Positions 35,045-45,742 are shown, counted from the first letter of the stretch. The stretch: 64,000 nucleotides of DNA from Tropicibacter naphthalenivorans (GCF_900176475.1 NZ_FWXX01000003.1:186001-250000); one strand, 5' to 3'. Notes: generated from the sequence alone by a model not told the origin. Made by a program: numbers and translations.

Positions 35045-36109
35045 CTAGCTCCGGTCGGTGATAAGCTTGCCGACCAGTTGTGCGGTATAGTCCACGATCG
35101 GAACGATCCGACCGTAATTGAGGCGCGTGGGACCGATGACCCCAACCGCGCCGATGATCTTTCGGTCTGCGTTCATATATGGAGAGACCACCAGAGAGGA
35201 ACCCGAAAGAGAAAAAAGTTTGTTCTCAGAGCCGATAAAAATGCGCACACCTTCGCCTTCGTCGGTCAGTTCGAGAAAGTCGGCAATGTCCCGCTTGCGT
35301 TCTAGGTCATCAAACAGCGTGCGAATGCGGTCGAGGTCTTCTTCGGGGACGTCTTCGCCCAAAAGATTCGCCCGGCCACGCACGATGAGTCGCTCTGATG
35401 TGTTGCCCTCGCCTTCCCAGACGGCGATGCCGGAATCGATCAGTTCGGCGGCGAGCACGTCGATTTCCTGACGGCGCCGTTGGATTTCCGTGCGCATGAC
35501 GGTGCGCAACTCGGACAGGGTGCGCCCTTCGAGCAGAGCATTCACAAAATTCGCCGCCTCGCGCATCGACGACGGCGTCTGCCCCGGCGGAGGCGTAAAG
35601 ACGCGGTTTTCCACATGCCCGTCGGCAAAGACCAGCACCACAAGCGCGCGGTCAGCGGCGAGGCTGACAAACTCCATATGCTTCAGGGGCGCTTCGTGTT
35701 TGGGCGTCAAAACCAGCGACGCGCCTTGCGTGACACCAGACAAGGCAGAGCCGACCCGGTCCAACAGCCCGCCAACGTTGTCAGAGTTCGACCCCATCGT
35801 CTCGTCCAGCTTGCGCCGGTCATCGTGGTCCAGATCGCGCACCTCTAGCAAGCCATCGACGAACATCCGCAGCCCCATCTGTGTCGGGATGCGCCCGGCG
35901 GACACATGGGGACTGTCGAGCAAACCGAGGAATTCGAGATCCTGCATCACGTTGCGGATCGTCGCGGCAGATACCTTTTCCGACAGGGTGCGCGTCAGGG
36001 TGCGCGACCCCACCGGCTCGCCGCTTTCCAGATAACCTTCGACCACGCGACGAAACACCTCGCGCGAGCGGTCATTCATTTGCGTAAGCAGTTCTTTGGC
36101 CTGTGTCAT
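35045..36109 (-). CDS. hrcA: Heat-inducible transcription repressor HrcA
   Basis: A 354-residue repressor that binds CIRCE elements. The N-terminal winged helix includes [23 protein letters not shown]-type residues (about 32-55), then [22 protein letters not shown]. The C-terminal region ends with [18 protein letters not shown], the family hallmark. No CIRCE element is visible upstream of its own operon, so its targets, usually groESL, lie elsewhere. Confidence 0.95.
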   Translation of the reverse strand: MTQAKELLTQMNDRSREVFRRVVEGYLESGEPVGSRTLTRTLSEKVSAATIRNVMQDLEFLGLLDSPHVSAGRIPTQMGLRMFVDGLLEVRDLDHDDRRKLDETMGSNSDNVGGLLDRVGSALSGVTQGASLVLTPKHEAPLKHMEFVSLAADRALVVLVFADGHVENRVFTPPPGQTPSSMREAANFVNALLEGRTLSELRTVMRTEIQRRRQEIDVLAAELIDSGIAVWEGEGNTSERLIVRGRANLLGEDVPEEDLDRIRTLFDDLERKRDIADFLELTDEGEGVRIFIGSENKLFSLSGSSLVVSPYMNADRKIIGAVGVIGPTRLNYGRIVPIVDYTAQLVGKLITDRS

Positions 36110-36128
36110 GTCTCGCCTCTTAGGAGGT

Positions 36129-36157
36129 CATTAAAGACGCTTGAGCAGGATCGTCAA
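36129..36157 (-). promoter_or_regulatory. Possible promoter of hrcA-grpE
   Basis: On the minus strand TTGACG (36157-36152) is followed after 17 bases by TTAATG (36134-36129), about 20 bases before the hrcA start. The -35 match is good and the -10 match is weak. Confidence 0.3.
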
Positions 36158-36220
36158 TCGGGGTTGCACCGTAGTGGGTCCGGCGTCTATCCCAAGGCCC
36201 AACAGACAAGAGGATACGCC

Positions 36221-36934
36221 ATGAGACCTTCGGGACGTAATTTAGACCAAATGCGCGAAGTTTCAATCGAGACGAACGTGATCAAACATGCCGAGGGCTC
36301 TTGCCTGATCAAGATGGGCGACACCCACGTGCTGTGCACCGCCTCGCTGGAGCCGCGCGTGCCGCCATTCATCAAGGGCTCGGGCCAAGGTTGGGTCACC
36401 GCCGAATACGGGATGCTGCCCCGTTCGACCACGTCGCGGATGCGGCGCGAGGCGACCTCGGGCAAGCAAGGCGGGCGCACCGTGGAAATCCAGCGTTTGA
36501 TTGGCCGCGCCCTGCGCGCAGGCGTTGATCGCAATGCCTTGGGCGAGCGTCAGATCACCGTCGACTGTGACGTGATCCAAGCCGATGGCGGCACCCGTTG
36601 CGCGTCGATCACCGGCGGTTGGGTCGCCCTGCGTCTGGCGGTGAACAAGCTGCTCAAGGCCAAGGACATCGTCACCGATCCGCTGATCTCGCCGGTGGCG
36701 GCTGTGTCCTGTGGCATCTACGCCGGTCAGCCGGTGCTGGATCTGGACTACCCCGAGGATTCCGAGGCGGGCGTTGACGGCAACTTTATCCTGCGCGCCG
36801 ATGGCTCGTTGATCGAAGTGCAGATGAGCGCCGAAGGGTCTGTCTTTTCCCGCGCCCAGATGGACCAACTGATGGGTCTGGCGGAAAAGGGCGTGAACGA
36901 ACTGGTCGCAGCACAGTTGGCAGCCACCGCATGA
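36221..36934 (+). CDS. rph: Ribonuclease PH
   Basis: A 237-residue phosphorolytic 3-prime exoribonuclease that trims tRNA precursors. Family motifs run from [14 protein letters not shown] through [29 protein letters not shown], the [12 protein letters not shown] helix and [12 protein letters not shown]. The start is the ATG at 36221 with AAGAGGAT upstream. It is divergent from hrcA, and its stop overlaps the rdgB start (ATGA). Confidence 0.96.
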   Translation: MRPSGRNLDQMREVSIETNVIKHAEGSCLIKMGDTHVLCTASLEPRVPPFIKGSGQGWVTAEYGMLPRSTTSRMRREATSGKQGGRTVEIQRLIGRALRAGVDRNALGERQITVDCDVIQADGGTRCASITGGWVALRLAVNKLLKAKDIVTDPLISPVAAVSCGIYAGQPVLDLDYPEDSEAGVDGNFILRADGSLIEVQMSAEGSVFSRAQMDQLMGLAEKGVNELVAAQLAATA

Positions 36935-37545
36935 CCCGCAAGTTCACGGACAAGAAACTGCTGATCGCAACCCACAACGCGGGCAAGCTGGAAGAGTTCA
37001 AAGCTCTTCTGGCCCCCCACGGGATCGAGGTTGTCGGCGCGGCGGATATGGATCTGCCCGAGCCGGTCGAGGACGGCACCACCTTTGTGGAAAACGCCCG
37101 GATCAAAGCCCACGCGGCGGTCAAGGCGACTGGCATCCCTGCCCTGTCCGACGACAGCGGGATCGAGATCGACGCGCTGGATGGCGCGCCCGGTGTTTAC
37201 ACCGCCGATTGGGCCGAAACCGGCAAGGGTCGCGATTTCATCATGGCCATGGGCAAGACCCACGACCGCCTGCTGGAAACCGGCAAGCCCCAGCCCTGGA
37301 CCGCGCGCTTCTGCTGCACGCTGGTGCTGGCTTGGCCCGACGGTCACGACGAAGTCTTTCCCGGAACGGTCGAAGGCACGGTTGTCTGGCCGATGCGCGG
37401 CGCCGAAGGTCACGGCTATGACCCGATCTTTCAGCCCGACGGGTTCGACATCACGCTGGGCGAAATGCCCGCCGAGCAAAAGAACCAGATCAGCCACCGC
37501 CGCAACGCGCTGGCCAAACTGATGCAGGGCTGCTTTGACGGATAA
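36931..37545 (+). CDS. rdgB: XTP/dITP diphosphatase (RdgB/HAM1 family)
   Basis: A 204-residue house-cleaning pyrophosphatase that hydrolyses non-canonical purine nucleotides. The substrate loop [10 protein letters not shown] is at about 12-21, [23 protein letters not shown] is the metal-binding core (in pieces), and [10 protein letters not shown] and SHRRNAL are the C-terminal motifs. It overlaps rph by four bases and hemW by 11, giving a three-gene operon. Confidence 0.95.
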   Translation: MTRKFTDKKLLIATHNAGKLEEFKALLAPHGIEVVGAADMDLPEPVEDGTTFVENARIKAHAAVKATGIPALSDDSGIEIDALDGAPGVYTADWAETGKGRDFIMAMGKTHDRLLETGKPQPWTARFCCTLVLAWPDGHDEVFPGTVEGTVVWPMRGAEGHGYDPIFQPDGFDITLGEMPAEQKNQISHRRNALAKLMQGCFDG

Positions 37546-38686
37546 CTGGCAACGGGGCGGCTTTGGGCTTTATGTCCACTGGCCGTTCTGCGAGGCGAAG
37601 TGCCCCTATTGTGACTTCAACTCTCATGTGGTGCGGGAGATCGACCAAGTTCGATGGGCCCGCGCGCTTTGCGCCGAAATCCGGCGCGTCGCCGAGGCAA
37701 CACCGGGCCGTGTGTTGACCTCGGTTTTCTTTGGCGGCGGGACACCGTCGCTGATGTTGCCCGAAACGGTGGCGGCGGTTTTGGACACCGCGCGGGACTG
37801 CTGGACCTGGGCCAACGACATCGAGATCACGTTGGAGGTCAACCCCTCTTCGGTCGAAGCGGGCCGGTTCCGGGGGATCGCCGAAGCAGGCGTGAACAGG
37901 GTCTCTTTGGGTGTGCAGTCCCTGCGGGACGACGACCTGCGCCGGCTTGGCCGATTGCATGACGTGGCCGAAGCCAAAGCCGCCATCGAGGTGGCGCAGA
38001 GCGTATTCAACCGCGTCAGTTTCGACCTGATCTACGCGCGCCAAGACCAAGCCCTAGACGCATGGCGCGATGAGCTGACCGAGGCGTTGGCTATGGGCGT
38101 GTCCCATCTGTCGCTCTATCAGCTGACCATCGAGCAAGGCACCGCCTTTGGCGACCGCATGAACGCGGGCCGACTGCGCGGTCTGCCGGACGAAGACCTG
38201 TCCGCCGATATGTACGAAATGACCCAAGAGCTTTGCGATGCCGCCGGGATGCCCGCCTACGAGGTGTCGAACCACTGCGTCCCCGGCATGGAATCTCGGC
38301 ACAACCTGATTTATTGGCGGTACGGGGATTGGGCAGGTGTTGGTCCCGGCGCGCATGGTCGCCTGTCCCTGCCCCAGCGTGTCGCCAATGAAGCGTGGAA
38401 GATGCCCGGTAAATGGCTGGCCGAGGCCGAAGCCGGCAACGCCGATCAGGTGTCTCGCGTTCTAGATCCCCAAGAAATTGCGGGTGAATACCTGATGATG
38501 GGGCTGCGTATTCCCGAAGGTCTAGATTTACAGCTACTGCGGTCTTGGGATCCGCTGATCGCGCCGGATGCGGCGATTGACGGGCTGATCGACATGGGGC
38601 TGGTCTGGAAAAACGAAACGACCCTCGGGGTAAAACCAGAGGGCCGTCTTGTTCTGAATTCGATTGTAAAAGAGCTTCTGCCTTAA
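37535..38686 (+). CDS. hemW: Radical SAM heme chaperone HemW
   Basis: A 383-residue radical SAM protein formerly called coproporphyrinogen oxidase-like. The cluster cysteines are C19, C23 and C26 (FCEAKCPYC, with the extra family Cys absent from this span), and [10 protein letters not shown] and [17 protein letters not shown] are family motifs. No ATG is available: the start is probably TTG at 37535, inside rdgB. It ends with a four-base overlap against parB on the other strand. Confidence 0.92.
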   Translation: MTDNWQRGGFGLYVHWPFCEAKCPYCDFNSHVVREIDQVRWARALCAEIRRVAEATPGRVLTSVFFGGGTPSLMLPETVAAVLDTARDCWTWANDIEITLEVNPSSVEAGRFRGIAEAGVNRVSLGVQSLRDDDLRRLGRLHDVAEAKAAIEVAQSVFNRVSFDLIYARQDQALDAWRDELTEALAMGVSHLSLYQLTIEQGTAFGDRMNAGRLRGLPDEDLSADMYEMTQELCDAAGMPAYEVSNHCVPGMESRHNLIYWRYGDWAGVGPGAHGRLSLPQRVANEAWKMPGKWLAEAEAGNADQVSRVLDPQEIAGEYLMMGLRIPEGLDLQLLRSWDPLIAPDAAIDGLIDMGLVWKNETTLGVKPEGRLVLNSIVKELLP

Positions 38687-39588
38687 CGGGCAGAGCTCAA
38701 CACGCCGCAGAGCAGATCAAGCTCTTCGAGTGTTTCATAAGAGATGCTGATCCGGCCCTTTTCCTGCCCCGGCTTGTGATCAATCGAAACTTTCATTCCC
38801 AAAGCTGCCGTCAGATCGCCTTCGAGCGCGCGGGTATCCGCGTCTTTTTCCGTGCTGGCTTTGGGTGCAGCAGTGCCGATTTTCGGAGCGGGCGCGGTGA
38901 CACCCTTGGCGAGGCGCTCGGTTTCGCGCACCGACAGACCCTTTTCGACCACGGTCTTGGCCAGCTCTTCGGGGTTCGTCGCGGTGATCAACGCGCGCGC
39001 ATGACCCGCGCTCAGCGCCCCATCGGACACCAATGTCTGAATGCTGTCCGGCAGGTTCAGCAAACGCATGAGGTTCGCAATATGCGAGCGGCTTTTGCCC
39101 AGGGCTTCGGCCAGCTTTTCCTGCGTGTGGCCAAACTTGAACATCAGCTGTTTGTAGCCCGCCGCCTCTTCGATCGGGTTCAGATCGGCGCGCTGGATGT
39201 TTTCGATGATCGCGACTTCGAGCACTTCGGTGTCGTTGAATTCACGCACCAAAACGGGCAGTTCGTGCAACTGCGCCATCTGCGCCGCGCGCCAACGCCG
39301 TTCACCCGCAACGATTTCAAACTGGCTCTCATCCCGAGGATTCACCCGCACGATCAGCGGCTGGATCACACCCTTGGTCTTGATCGAGTTCGCCAGTTCT
39401 TCAAGCTGCGGCTCGGTGAAAGTGCGGCGCGGCTGATCCGGGTTCGGCACGATGTTTTCAATCGGCACCAAACGATCCGGACGGCGCGGCGCATCGGGCT
39501 GGCGCTGCTCTTCGACCGGGTGAACGTCCGCCATCAAAGCGGACAAACCGCGACCCAAACCCCGACGCTGATCTTTTTTCTCTGCCAT
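38683..39588 (-). CDS. parB: Chromosome partitioning protein ParB
   Basis: A 301-residue parS-binding CTPase. The N-terminal GRGLSALMAD and the arginine-rich GERRWRAAQ motif (CTP-binding) are present, followed by the helix-turn-helix EKLAEALGKSRSHIANLMRLL and a C-terminal dimerisation region. The ATG at 39588 follows parA by 24 bases. Two perfect parS sites lie within 3.5 kb upstream in the same operon. Confidence 0.97.
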   Translation of the reverse strand: MAEKKDQRRGLGRGLSALMADVHPVEEQRQPDAPRRPDRLVPIENIVPNPDQPRRTFTEPQLEELANSIKTKGVIQPLIVRVNPRDESQFEIVAGERRWRAAQMAQLHELPVLVREFNDTEVLEVAIIENIQRADLNPIEEAAGYKQLMFKFGHTQEKLAEALGKSRSHIANLMRLLNLPDSIQTLVSDGALSAGHARALITATNPEELAKTVVEKGLSVRETERLAKGVTAPAPKIGTAAPKASTEKDADTRALEGDLTAALGMKVSIDHKPGQEKGRISISYETLEELDLLCGVLSSAR

Positions 39589-39612
39589 GTTTGCCTCTTT
39601 TTCTGAGCCGCG

Positions 39613-40422
39613 TCAGGCGGCGAGTTTTTCGTTTTTCTTCATCAATTCGGCGGCCAAGGCACGATATGCAGCCGCCCCTTTGGACGACGTGTCATAGCTA
39701 AGCACCGGCATCGCGTAAGACGGCGCCTCGGACAAACGCACGTTCCGAGGAATAACCGCCGAAAATACCAGATCGCCAAGGTTATCCCGCGCATCCGCTT
39801 CGACCTGTTGGGACAGGTTGTTGCGGGCGTCGTACATCGTCAGAACAATACCTTCGATGCGCAAATCCGGGTTCGCCGATTGGCGAACCTCGCGGATGGT
39901 CAACATCAGCTGCGAGAGCCCTTCGAGCGCAAAGAATTCGGACTGCAAAGGTACCAAAACCGAGTGCGCCGCGACCATTGCGTTCACAGTCAGAAGGTTC
40001 AACGACGGCGGGCAATCAATCAGGATGTAATCAAAGGCGTAGGCATCCATCCCACGCTGACGCAAAGCATCGTGCAGCAAAAAGCTGCGCTTTTCGTTCG
40101 AGATCAGTTCCATATCAGCCGAGCTGAGATCCACGGTCGCCGGGATCAGAGACAGGTTTTTGGTGCTGGTTTTGAGGATCACTTGGTCCAGCGCAATGTC
40201 TTCAAGGATGAATTCATAGGTTGTGTATTCGCGGTCCTCCGGCTCGATCCCAAGCCCGGTCGAAGCATTCCCCTGCGGATCAAGGTCAACAACCAGCACA
40301 TTCAAGCCCATTTCGCTGAGTGCCGCGCCGAGGTTGATCGTCGTCGTCGTCTTGCCAACACCGCCCTTTTGGTTGGCAATGGCGATAATTTTTGGCCCAG
40401 CCGGACGTGTGGGATCAGACAT
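39613..40422 (-). CDS. parA: Chromosome partitioning ATPase ParA
   Basis: A 269-residue Walker-type ATPase that moves ParB-parS complexes. The deviant Walker A KGGVGKTTTTIN is at 19-30, switch I region VDLDPQGNASTGLG follows, and DYILIDCPPSLNLLTVNA is the Walker B. The start is the ATG at 40422 (MSDPTRPAGPK). It overlaps the end of rsmG by eight bases, so all of mnmG, rsmG, parA and parB may be one transcript. Confidence 0.97.
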   Translation of the reverse strand: MSDPTRPAGPKIIAIANQKGGVGKTTTTINLGAALSEMGLNVLVVDLDPQGNASTGLGIEPEDREYTTYEFILEDIALDQVILKTSTKNLSLIPATVDLSSADMELISNEKRSFLLHDALRQRGMDAYAFDYILIDCPPSLNLLTVNAMVAAHSVLVPLQSEFFALEGLSQLMLTIREVRQSANPDLRIEGIVLTMYDARNNLSQQVEADARDNLGDLVFSAVIPRNVRLSEAPSYAMPVLSYDTSSKGAAAYRALAAELMKKNEKLAA

Positions 40423-41032
40423 GCTCAATATCCTTAATTTCCAGAACAACCGATGACGGGTCAGTTACGCTTTTATGCGCCGTGTAGATAAATTTCCATG
40501 ACGTCTGGGCGTCGGCAACTTCTTTTTCCCACGACTGACCTTTTTGCAGCAGCGCCGTGCCGGTCGTGTTGAGATGATGCGCAACATAACCAAGTAGCTT
40601 GGGCAGAGGAGCCAGCGCGCGGGCAGAAACGATCTGGGCATTGCTTTCAGGGCAATCTTCAATCCGAGAGGTTTTTACAAACACGTTTAACCCAAGCTCT
40701 CGGTTCACAGTCCGTAGAAAAGTTGATTTCCGCTGATCGCTTTCGATCAAAGTGATGCGGCTTTCAGGCGAAATCTCATGCAGGATCGCGGCAACAACCA
40801 TTCCTGGAAACCCTCCGCCACTCCCAATATCAACCCAACTGCTATGCTCCTTTTTGGAAAGCACGACCAGCTGAGCGGAATCAATGATGTGACGTTCCCA
40901 AGCCTTGTCCAAAGTGTCAGGTGAAACCAAATTTATCTTTGGATTCCATTTTTCAAGAAGCGCGACATAAGCTTCTAGCCGCTCGATTGTTTCACGTGAA
41001 ACATCAAGCCCCGCAAGATCAAGTTTAGGCAT
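40415..41032 (-). CDS. rsmG: 16S rRNA (guanine-N7) methyltransferase RsmG
   Basis: A 205-residue SAM enzyme (old name GidB) that methylates G527 of 16S rRNA. The SAM motif is VDIGSGGGFPGMV at about 68-80, and LIESDQRKSTFLR is the second family motif. Codons for DVSRETI near the N-terminus contain a perfect parS site. Its start directly follows the mnmG stop with no gap. Confidence 0.95.
   Translation of the reverse strand: MPKLDLAGLDVSRETIERLEAYVALLEKWNPKINLVSPDTLDKAWERHIIDSAQLVVLSKKEHSSWVDIGSGGGFPGMVVAAILHEISPESRITLIESDQRKSTFLRTVNRELGLNVFVKTSRIEDCPESNAQIVSARALAPLPKLLGYVAHHLNTTGTALLQKGQSWEKEVADAQTSWKFIYTAHKSVTDPSSVVLEIKDIEHV
40988..41003. promoter_or_regulatory. parS site inside rsmG
   Basis: A perfect 16-bp palindrome TGTTTCACGTGAAACA, the consensus ParB-binding site. 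It lies in the 5-prime coding part of rsmG and encodes part of VSRET, so it is constrained both as protein and as centromere. Confidence 0.93.
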
Positions 41033-42910
41033 TTACGCAGAGGCCTTACGCAGACGAGAGTGAATTTTAGCAACCAAAAGCGACAAAGCGGCTGGCGTCA
41101 TTCCGTTGATGCGCGACGCCTGAGAAATATTTTCGGGCCGCACAGAAGACAGCTTTAGCTGCAGCTCATTCGACAAGCCGGAGAGACCCTGATAGTCAAA
41201 ATCTGCCGGTATGACCAAGTTTTCGTCCTTCCGAAGCTTTTCGACGTCACGATTTTGCCGATCAATGTAGTTTGCGTAAAGGGCTTCTCGACCAAGCTGC
41301 TCGAGCGTTTCTTCTGAAAGATCGAGGAGCCGGCTATCTAGGCGGACAATCTGCTCTGGCGAAACATCCTTGAAAGCCAGCATCTGAAATGCTGTCCGCT
41401 TAGCGCCATCAAGGTTGACCTCGATCCCGCCGGACCGCAATTGATTTGGCGAAAATTGCACTTCTGACATAAGGCGACGACCAGAATTCAATCGCTCAAT
41501 TTTCTCATGGAACAGAGCTTTCCGCGCATCGGAAGCACACTCAAGAGCAATTGCCCTGGGAGTCAGACGTTGATCTGCGTTATCGGCACGTAGGGTCAAG
41601 CGGAACTCTGCCCGGCTTGTGAACATTCTGTACGGCTCTGTCACACCCTTCGTGGTAAGATCATCCACCATCACGCCAATGTAACTATCGGTCCGAGAGA
41701 ATTGAACACTGTCTTGTTCCCTGGCTTTCGCAGCCGCGTTCATACCCGCGACGAGACCTTGGGCTGCTGCTTCCTCATAGCCTGTGGTTCCGTTGATTTG
41801 CCCAGCCAAGAATAGGCCGGAAACTTCGCGCAACTCTAATGTGCTACTAAGGGCGCGAGGATCCACATAGTCGTACTCAATGGCATAGCCAGGCTGCAAT
41901 ATCGTGACATTTTCGAGGCCTTTGATCGTCCGCACGTATGCCTCTTGGACATCTATCGGCAGTGAAGTCGAAATACCGTTGGGATAAACGGTCGGGTCAT
42001 CCAAACCTTCAGGTTCCAAAAAGACTTGATGAGAGGTTTTATCGCTGAAGCGGACGACCTTATCCTCAATCGACGGACAGTAGCGAGGGCCGACCCCTTC
42101 AATATGTCCACCGTACATCGCGGATCGTTCAAGATTTTCACGGATGATATCGTGTGTCGCTTCCGAAGTGTGTGTTATCCCGCAAGATATTTGTTGGGCA
42201 ATCGGGCGCTTGGAGAAGAATGAAAACATCGCGGGGATATCATCACCGGGTTGCTCATCCAAACCGCTCCAATCAATTGTACGGCCGTCCAGTCTTGGCG
42301 GAGTTCCTGTTTTCAATCGGCCCAATGGAAGATCAAGCTCATCAATGCGATTTGCAAGCATGACAGACGCGTCATCACCCATGCGACCACCAGGCTTTTG
42401 GACATCTCCGATGTGAATAATTCCACGGAGGAACGTTCCACTCGTCAAAGCAACAGCCTTTGCGCGCACCTCCGACCCATCTTTCAGCACCACACCATGG
42501 ATCGCTTGAGCGTTCATAATGAAATCCGTGACCTCAGCCTCAATCACAGACAGATTGGGCGTGCCCGCAATTTCTTTCTGCATCGCCTGGCGATACAGCT
42601 TGCGATCCGCTTGGGTGCGCGGACCCTGAACAGCCGGTCCTTTTCGACGGTTCAGAAGGCGGAATTGAATGCCCGCTTGGTCTGCGATCCGGCCCATTAT
42701 CCCATCCATCGCATCGATCTCGCGGACCAAGTGGCCTTTTCCCAGGCCACCGATCGCGGGATTACACGACATGACACCGAGATCACCATGGCGCAGAGTT
42801 ATCAGGGCAGTTTTAGCACCCATCCGTGCCGAGGCGGCCGCAGCTTCTGTCCCAGCGTGGCCCCCGCCGACAACGACGACATCAAAGTCATAATGTTTCA
42901 CGTGAAACAC
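41033..42910 (-). CDS. mnmG: tRNA uridine 5-carboxymethylaminomethyl modification enzyme MnmG
   Basis: A 625-residue FAD protein (GidA) that acts with MnmE on tRNA wobble uridine 34. The FAD motif [14 protein letters not shown] is at 11-24, and [16 protein letters not shown] and the conserved [14 protein letters not shown] follow. The C-terminal domain is complete ([17 protein letters not shown]). The start as written is GTG at 42910, giving MFHVKH; codons 1-6 overlap a perfect parS. The GTG at codon 4 has better spacing from GAGGAG and is an alternative start. Confidence 0.96.
   Translation of the reverse strand: MFHVKHYDFDVVVVGGGHAGTEAAAASARMGAKTALITLRHGDLGVMSCNPAIGGLGKGHLVREIDAMDGIMGRIADQAGIQFRLLNRRKGPAVQGPRTQADRKLYRQAMQKEIAGTPNLSVIEAEVTDFIMNAQAIHGVVLKDGSEVRAKAVALTSGTFLRGIIHIGDVQKPGGRMGDDASVMLANRIDELDLPLGRLKTGTPPRLDGRTIDWSGLDEQPGDDIPAMFSFFSKRPIAQQISCGITHTSEATHDIIRENLERSAMYGGHIEGVGPRYCPSIEDKVVRFSDKTSHQVFLEPEGLDDPTVYPNGISTSLPIDVQEAYVRTIKGLENVTILQPGYAIEYDYVDPRALSSTLELREVSGLFLAGQINGTTGYEEAAAQGLVAGMNAAAKAREQDSVQFSRTDSYIGVMVDDLTTKGVTEPYRMFTSRAEFRLTLRADNADQRLTPRAIALECASDARKALFHEKIERLNSGRRLMSEVQFSPNQLRSGGIEVNLDGAKRTAFQMLAFKDVSPEQIVRLDSRLLDLSEETLEQLGREALYANYIDRQNRDVEKLRKDENLVIPADFDYQGLSGLSNELQLKLSSVRPENISQASRINGMTPAALSLLVAKIHSRLRKASA
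42894..42909. promoter_or_regulatory. parS site at the start of mnmG
   Basis: A second perfect TGTTTCACGTGAAACA palindrome. It covers the start codon and the next five codons of mnmG, encoding the FHVKH peptide, and lies 1.9 kb from the first site. Confidence 0.93.
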
Positions 42911-42913
42911 TCC

Positions 42914-44197
42914 TCACTTCCCAACGCAGAAACTTGAGAATATCTCATCCAACAAGTGTTCAACATCAACATGCCCCAAGAGTGACTCTAGAGCGCGAAT
43001 CGCAACCCTGACCTCTTCGCTGGTGATATCATAAAAATCCGGACCATCATCGAGCCCGGACAGCGCTGACTGTATATGAGAAATCCCATCCGTCAGAACC
43101 GTTTTATGCCGCGCGCGGCTCACTAGGCTAAGATTTGCCGAACGTTCAGAAAGGATTGCGCGGATTTTTCCGACCAGAAAATCGACGCCGTTCCCAGTTT
43201 TTCCGGAAACGCCAAGCCCAAATCCGGGGACGTCCTGTTTTGCTGCGGCCACGATGTCTTCTTCCCGAACATCCAACAAAGGCATCTCGCCTTCCGGGAC
43301 CAAGTGTATTCTCAAATCAGCTGAATCTGCTCGGCTTTTTGCCCGCTCTACACCAATGCCCTCGACCATGTCGTCGGTTTGGCGAAGACCGGCAGTGTCC
43401 AGCAATGTCACCGGCATCCCGCCGATGTCCATCCGCACTTCGATCACGTCGCGCGTCGTGCCTGCAACTTCTGACGTAATCGCGGCGTCGCGACCGGCGA
43501 GGTAATTCAATAGCGTCGACTTTCCCGCGTTCGGCGGACCAACGATGGCGACCTCAAAGCCTGATTTCACGCGTTCGGCCACCGACAAACCCGACAATTC
43601 CGATTGGATGTCTGCCAAAACGCCCGTAATCAACTCGCGCACTTCGTCCGTAACATCAACGGGCACTTCTTCATCGGCGAAATCAATGGTCGCCTCTAAC
43701 AAGGCGGCGGCGCGGATCAGATTGGTCCGCCAATCCGTCACCTTTTCAGCCAACGCGCCGGACAAAACGGTCAGAGCGTGCTTTCGTTGTGCCTCCGTCT
43801 CTGCCTCGATCAGATCTGACAACGCTTCGACCTGGGTCAAGTCCATGCACCCGTTTTCCAACGCGCGGCGCGTGAATTCACCGGGCTCGGCCAAACGCAA
43901 ACCGTCAATCTGACCCAGAACGTCCAAAATCGCCTGAACAACGGCAACGGATCCGTGAACTTGTAGCTCAGCGACGCGCTCTCCGGTGAAACTCGCACCA
44001 GCATCGAACGTCAGGACCAAGGCTTCGTCCAGGTGAACGCCATGCTCGTCGACGAGTTTGCACAGTGCTGCAAAGCGAGGTTTCGGCACCCGCCCCGCCA
44101 ATTGCTTAACAACATCAAAGGCTTGTGATCCGGATATACGAATCACAGACACCCCGGCTTTACCCGGGGCGCTGGCGAGAGCAAAAATGGTGTCCAT
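42914..44197 (-). CDS. mnmE: tRNA modification GTPase MnmE
   Basis: A 427-residue GTPase partner of MnmG (old name TrmE). The N-terminal folate-binding domain starts TIFALASAPGKAGVSVIR. The G domain has P-loop GPPNAGKST at 220-228, G2 GTTRD and G3 DTAGLR. The C-terminal FCVGK is the variant of FCIGK whose Cys takes part in tRNA modification. The ATG at 44197 is preferred to the GTG one codon earlier. It starts seven bases after rho ends. Confidence 0.96.
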   Translation of the reverse strand: MDTIFALASAPGKAGVSVIRISGSQAFDVVKQLAGRVPKPRFAALCKLVDEHGVHLDEALVLTFDAGASFTGERVAELQVHGSVAVVQAILDVLGQIDGLRLAEPGEFTRRALENGCMDLTQVEALSDLIEAETEAQRKHALTVLSGALAEKVTDWRTNLIRAAALLEATIDFADEEVPVDVTDEVRELITGVLADIQSELSGLSVAERVKSGFEVAIVGPPNAGKSTLLNYLAGRDAAITSEVAGTTRDVIEVRMDIGGMPVTLLDTAGLRQTDDMVEGIGVERAKSRADSADLRIHLVPEGEMPLLDVREEDIVAAAKQDVPGFGLGVSGKTGNGVDFLVGKIRAILSERSANLSLVSRARHKTVLTDGISHIQSALSGLDDGPDFYDITSEEVRVAIRALESLLGHVDVEHLLDEIFSSFCVGK

Positions 44198-44204
44198 CAC
44201 GACA

Positions 44205-45476
44205 TCACTTGTTCATGGAATCGAAGAACTCGGAGTTCGTCTTGGTCTGTTTCAGCTTGGAAATCAGGAATTCGATGCCGTCCGTCGTCCCCATCGGGTT
44301 CAGGATGCGGCGCAGAACAAAGGTTTTCTGCAAGTCGACCGGATCGACCAGCAGGTCTTCTTTCCGGGTGCCGGACTTGAGAATGTCGATCGCCGGGAAC
44401 ACGCGCTTGTCCGCAACTTTACGATCGAGAACGATTTCCGAGTTACCCGTGCCTTTGAATTCTTCAAAGATGACTTCGTCCATGCGCGAACCGGTGTCGA
44501 TCAGTGCCGTCGCGATGATGGTCAGCGACCCACCCTCTTCGATGTTGCGCGCGGCACCAAAGAAACGCTTGGGACGTTGCAAAGCGTTTGCGTCCACACC
44601 GCCGGTCAGAACCTTACCCGAAGACGGCACAACTGTGTTGAAAGCTCTACCAAGTCTTGTGATCGAATCGAGAAGGATAACAACATCTCGTTTATGTTCG
44701 ACCAGACGCTTGGCTTTTTCGATGACCATCTCCGACACGGCTACGTGACGCTGCGCCGGTTCGTCAAAGGTCGAGGACACGACCTCGCCCTTCACCGAAC
44801 GCTGCATGTCCGTCACTTCTTCGGGGCGTTCGTCGATTAGCAGAACGATCAGGTAGCACTCCGGATGGTTCTTTTCGATCGAATTGGCGATGTTTTGCAG
44901 CAGAACCGTCTTACCGGTGCGCGGCGGTGCCACGATCAGGGAACGCTGACCTTTCCCAATCGGCGAGACCAGGTCGATGATCCGGGCCGAACGATCCTTG
45001 ATCGTCGGATCTTCGATTTCCATCTTCAGGCGCTCGTCGGGATACAGCGGCGTCAGGTTGTCAAAGGCAATCTTGTGACGCGCCTTCTCCGGGTCTTCGA
45101 AGTTGATCTTGGTGACATTCACCAGCGCGAAATAACGCTCTTCATTGTCAGGGGCCTTGATCTCGCCCTCGATGGTATCGCCGGTGCGCAGCGAGTGTTT
45201 GCGGATCATGTCGGGCGACACATAGATGTCGTCGGGACCCGGCAGATAGTTCGCCTCGGGCGAGCGCAGAAAGCCGAAACCGTCCTGAAGGACCTCCAGA
45301 ACGCCATCACCAAAGATTTCCCAGCCTTCATCCGCGCGTTCGCGCAGGATCTGGAACATCATCTCGCCCTTGCGCATGGTCGAGGCGTTTTCGATCTCCA
45401 GCTCTTCGGCCATCGACAGCAGAACCTTGGGGCTCTGGGCCTTGAGGTCTGCGAGTTCCAGTCTTTCGTTGCTCAT
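44205..45476 (-). CDS. rho: Transcription termination factor Rho
   Basis: A 423-residue hexameric RNA helicase. The N-terminal RNA-binding domain includes [23 protein letters not shown]. Walker A APPRTGKT is at 183-190, Walker [15 protein letters not shown] follows, and the R-loop and Q-loop region [26 protein letters not shown] is intact. It is the first leftward gene next to the putative origin. Its promoter must lie in the 45477-45600 part of that segment. Confidence 0.97.
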   Translation of the reverse strand: MSNERLELADLKAQSPKVLLSMAEELEIENASTMRKGEMMFQILRERADEGWEIFGDGVLEVLQDGFGFLRSPEANYLPGPDDIYVSPDMIRKHSLRTGDTIEGEIKAPDNEERYFALVNVTKINFEDPEKARHKIAFDNLTPLYPDERLKMEIEDPTIKDRSARIIDLVSPIGKGQRSLIVAPPRTGKTVLLQNIANSIEKNHPECYLIVLLIDERPEEVTDMQRSVKGEVVSSTFDEPAQRHVAVSEMVIEKAKRLVEHKRDVVILLDSITRLGRAFNTVVPSSGKVLTGGVDANALQRPKRFFGAARNIEEGGSLTIIATALIDTGSRMDEVIFEEFKGTGNSEIVLDRKVADKRVFPAIDILKSGTRKEDLLVDPVDLQKTFVLRRILNPMGTTDGIEFLISKLKQTKTNSEFFDSMNK

Positions 45477-45604
45477 GGCACGCCCTGTCCGGACCGTGAA
45501 CGGCCCGCCTGTCTAACTATCTTGGAAAAACGCTCCAGAAGAGGAGTTGATGCGTCCTACCCTACCCCTTGGCCTCGAGTCAATCTCGCGTTCCCGCTCT
45601 CGGG

Positions 45605-45650
45605 AATTCTTAAATAAAGAAAGAAAGATTTAAGGATTTTGATTTTGTAT
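45605..45650. other. AT-rich probable unwinding element with inverted repeat
   Basis: Within the putative origin this stretch is strongly AT-rich against a GC-rich background. CTTAAAT (45609-45615) and ATTTAAG (45628-45634) form a perfect seven-base inverted repeat around a purine-rich AAAGAAAGAAAG spacer. It lies directly beside the first DnaA-box-like 9-mers at 45665. Confidence 0.55.
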
Positions 45651-45742
45651 GGGGGCTCTGAAACGGTGGATAACTTGTTTTCCACGGGTTTCGTCCACAA
45701 GGAAACATCGTGTGGATATCTATGGGGCAAATCGGGAAAAAG

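Noticed and set aside
36110-36220. CIRCE element for HrcA
   Set aside because: No TTAGCACTC-N9-GAGTGCTAA-like inverted repeat in the hrcA-rph gap.
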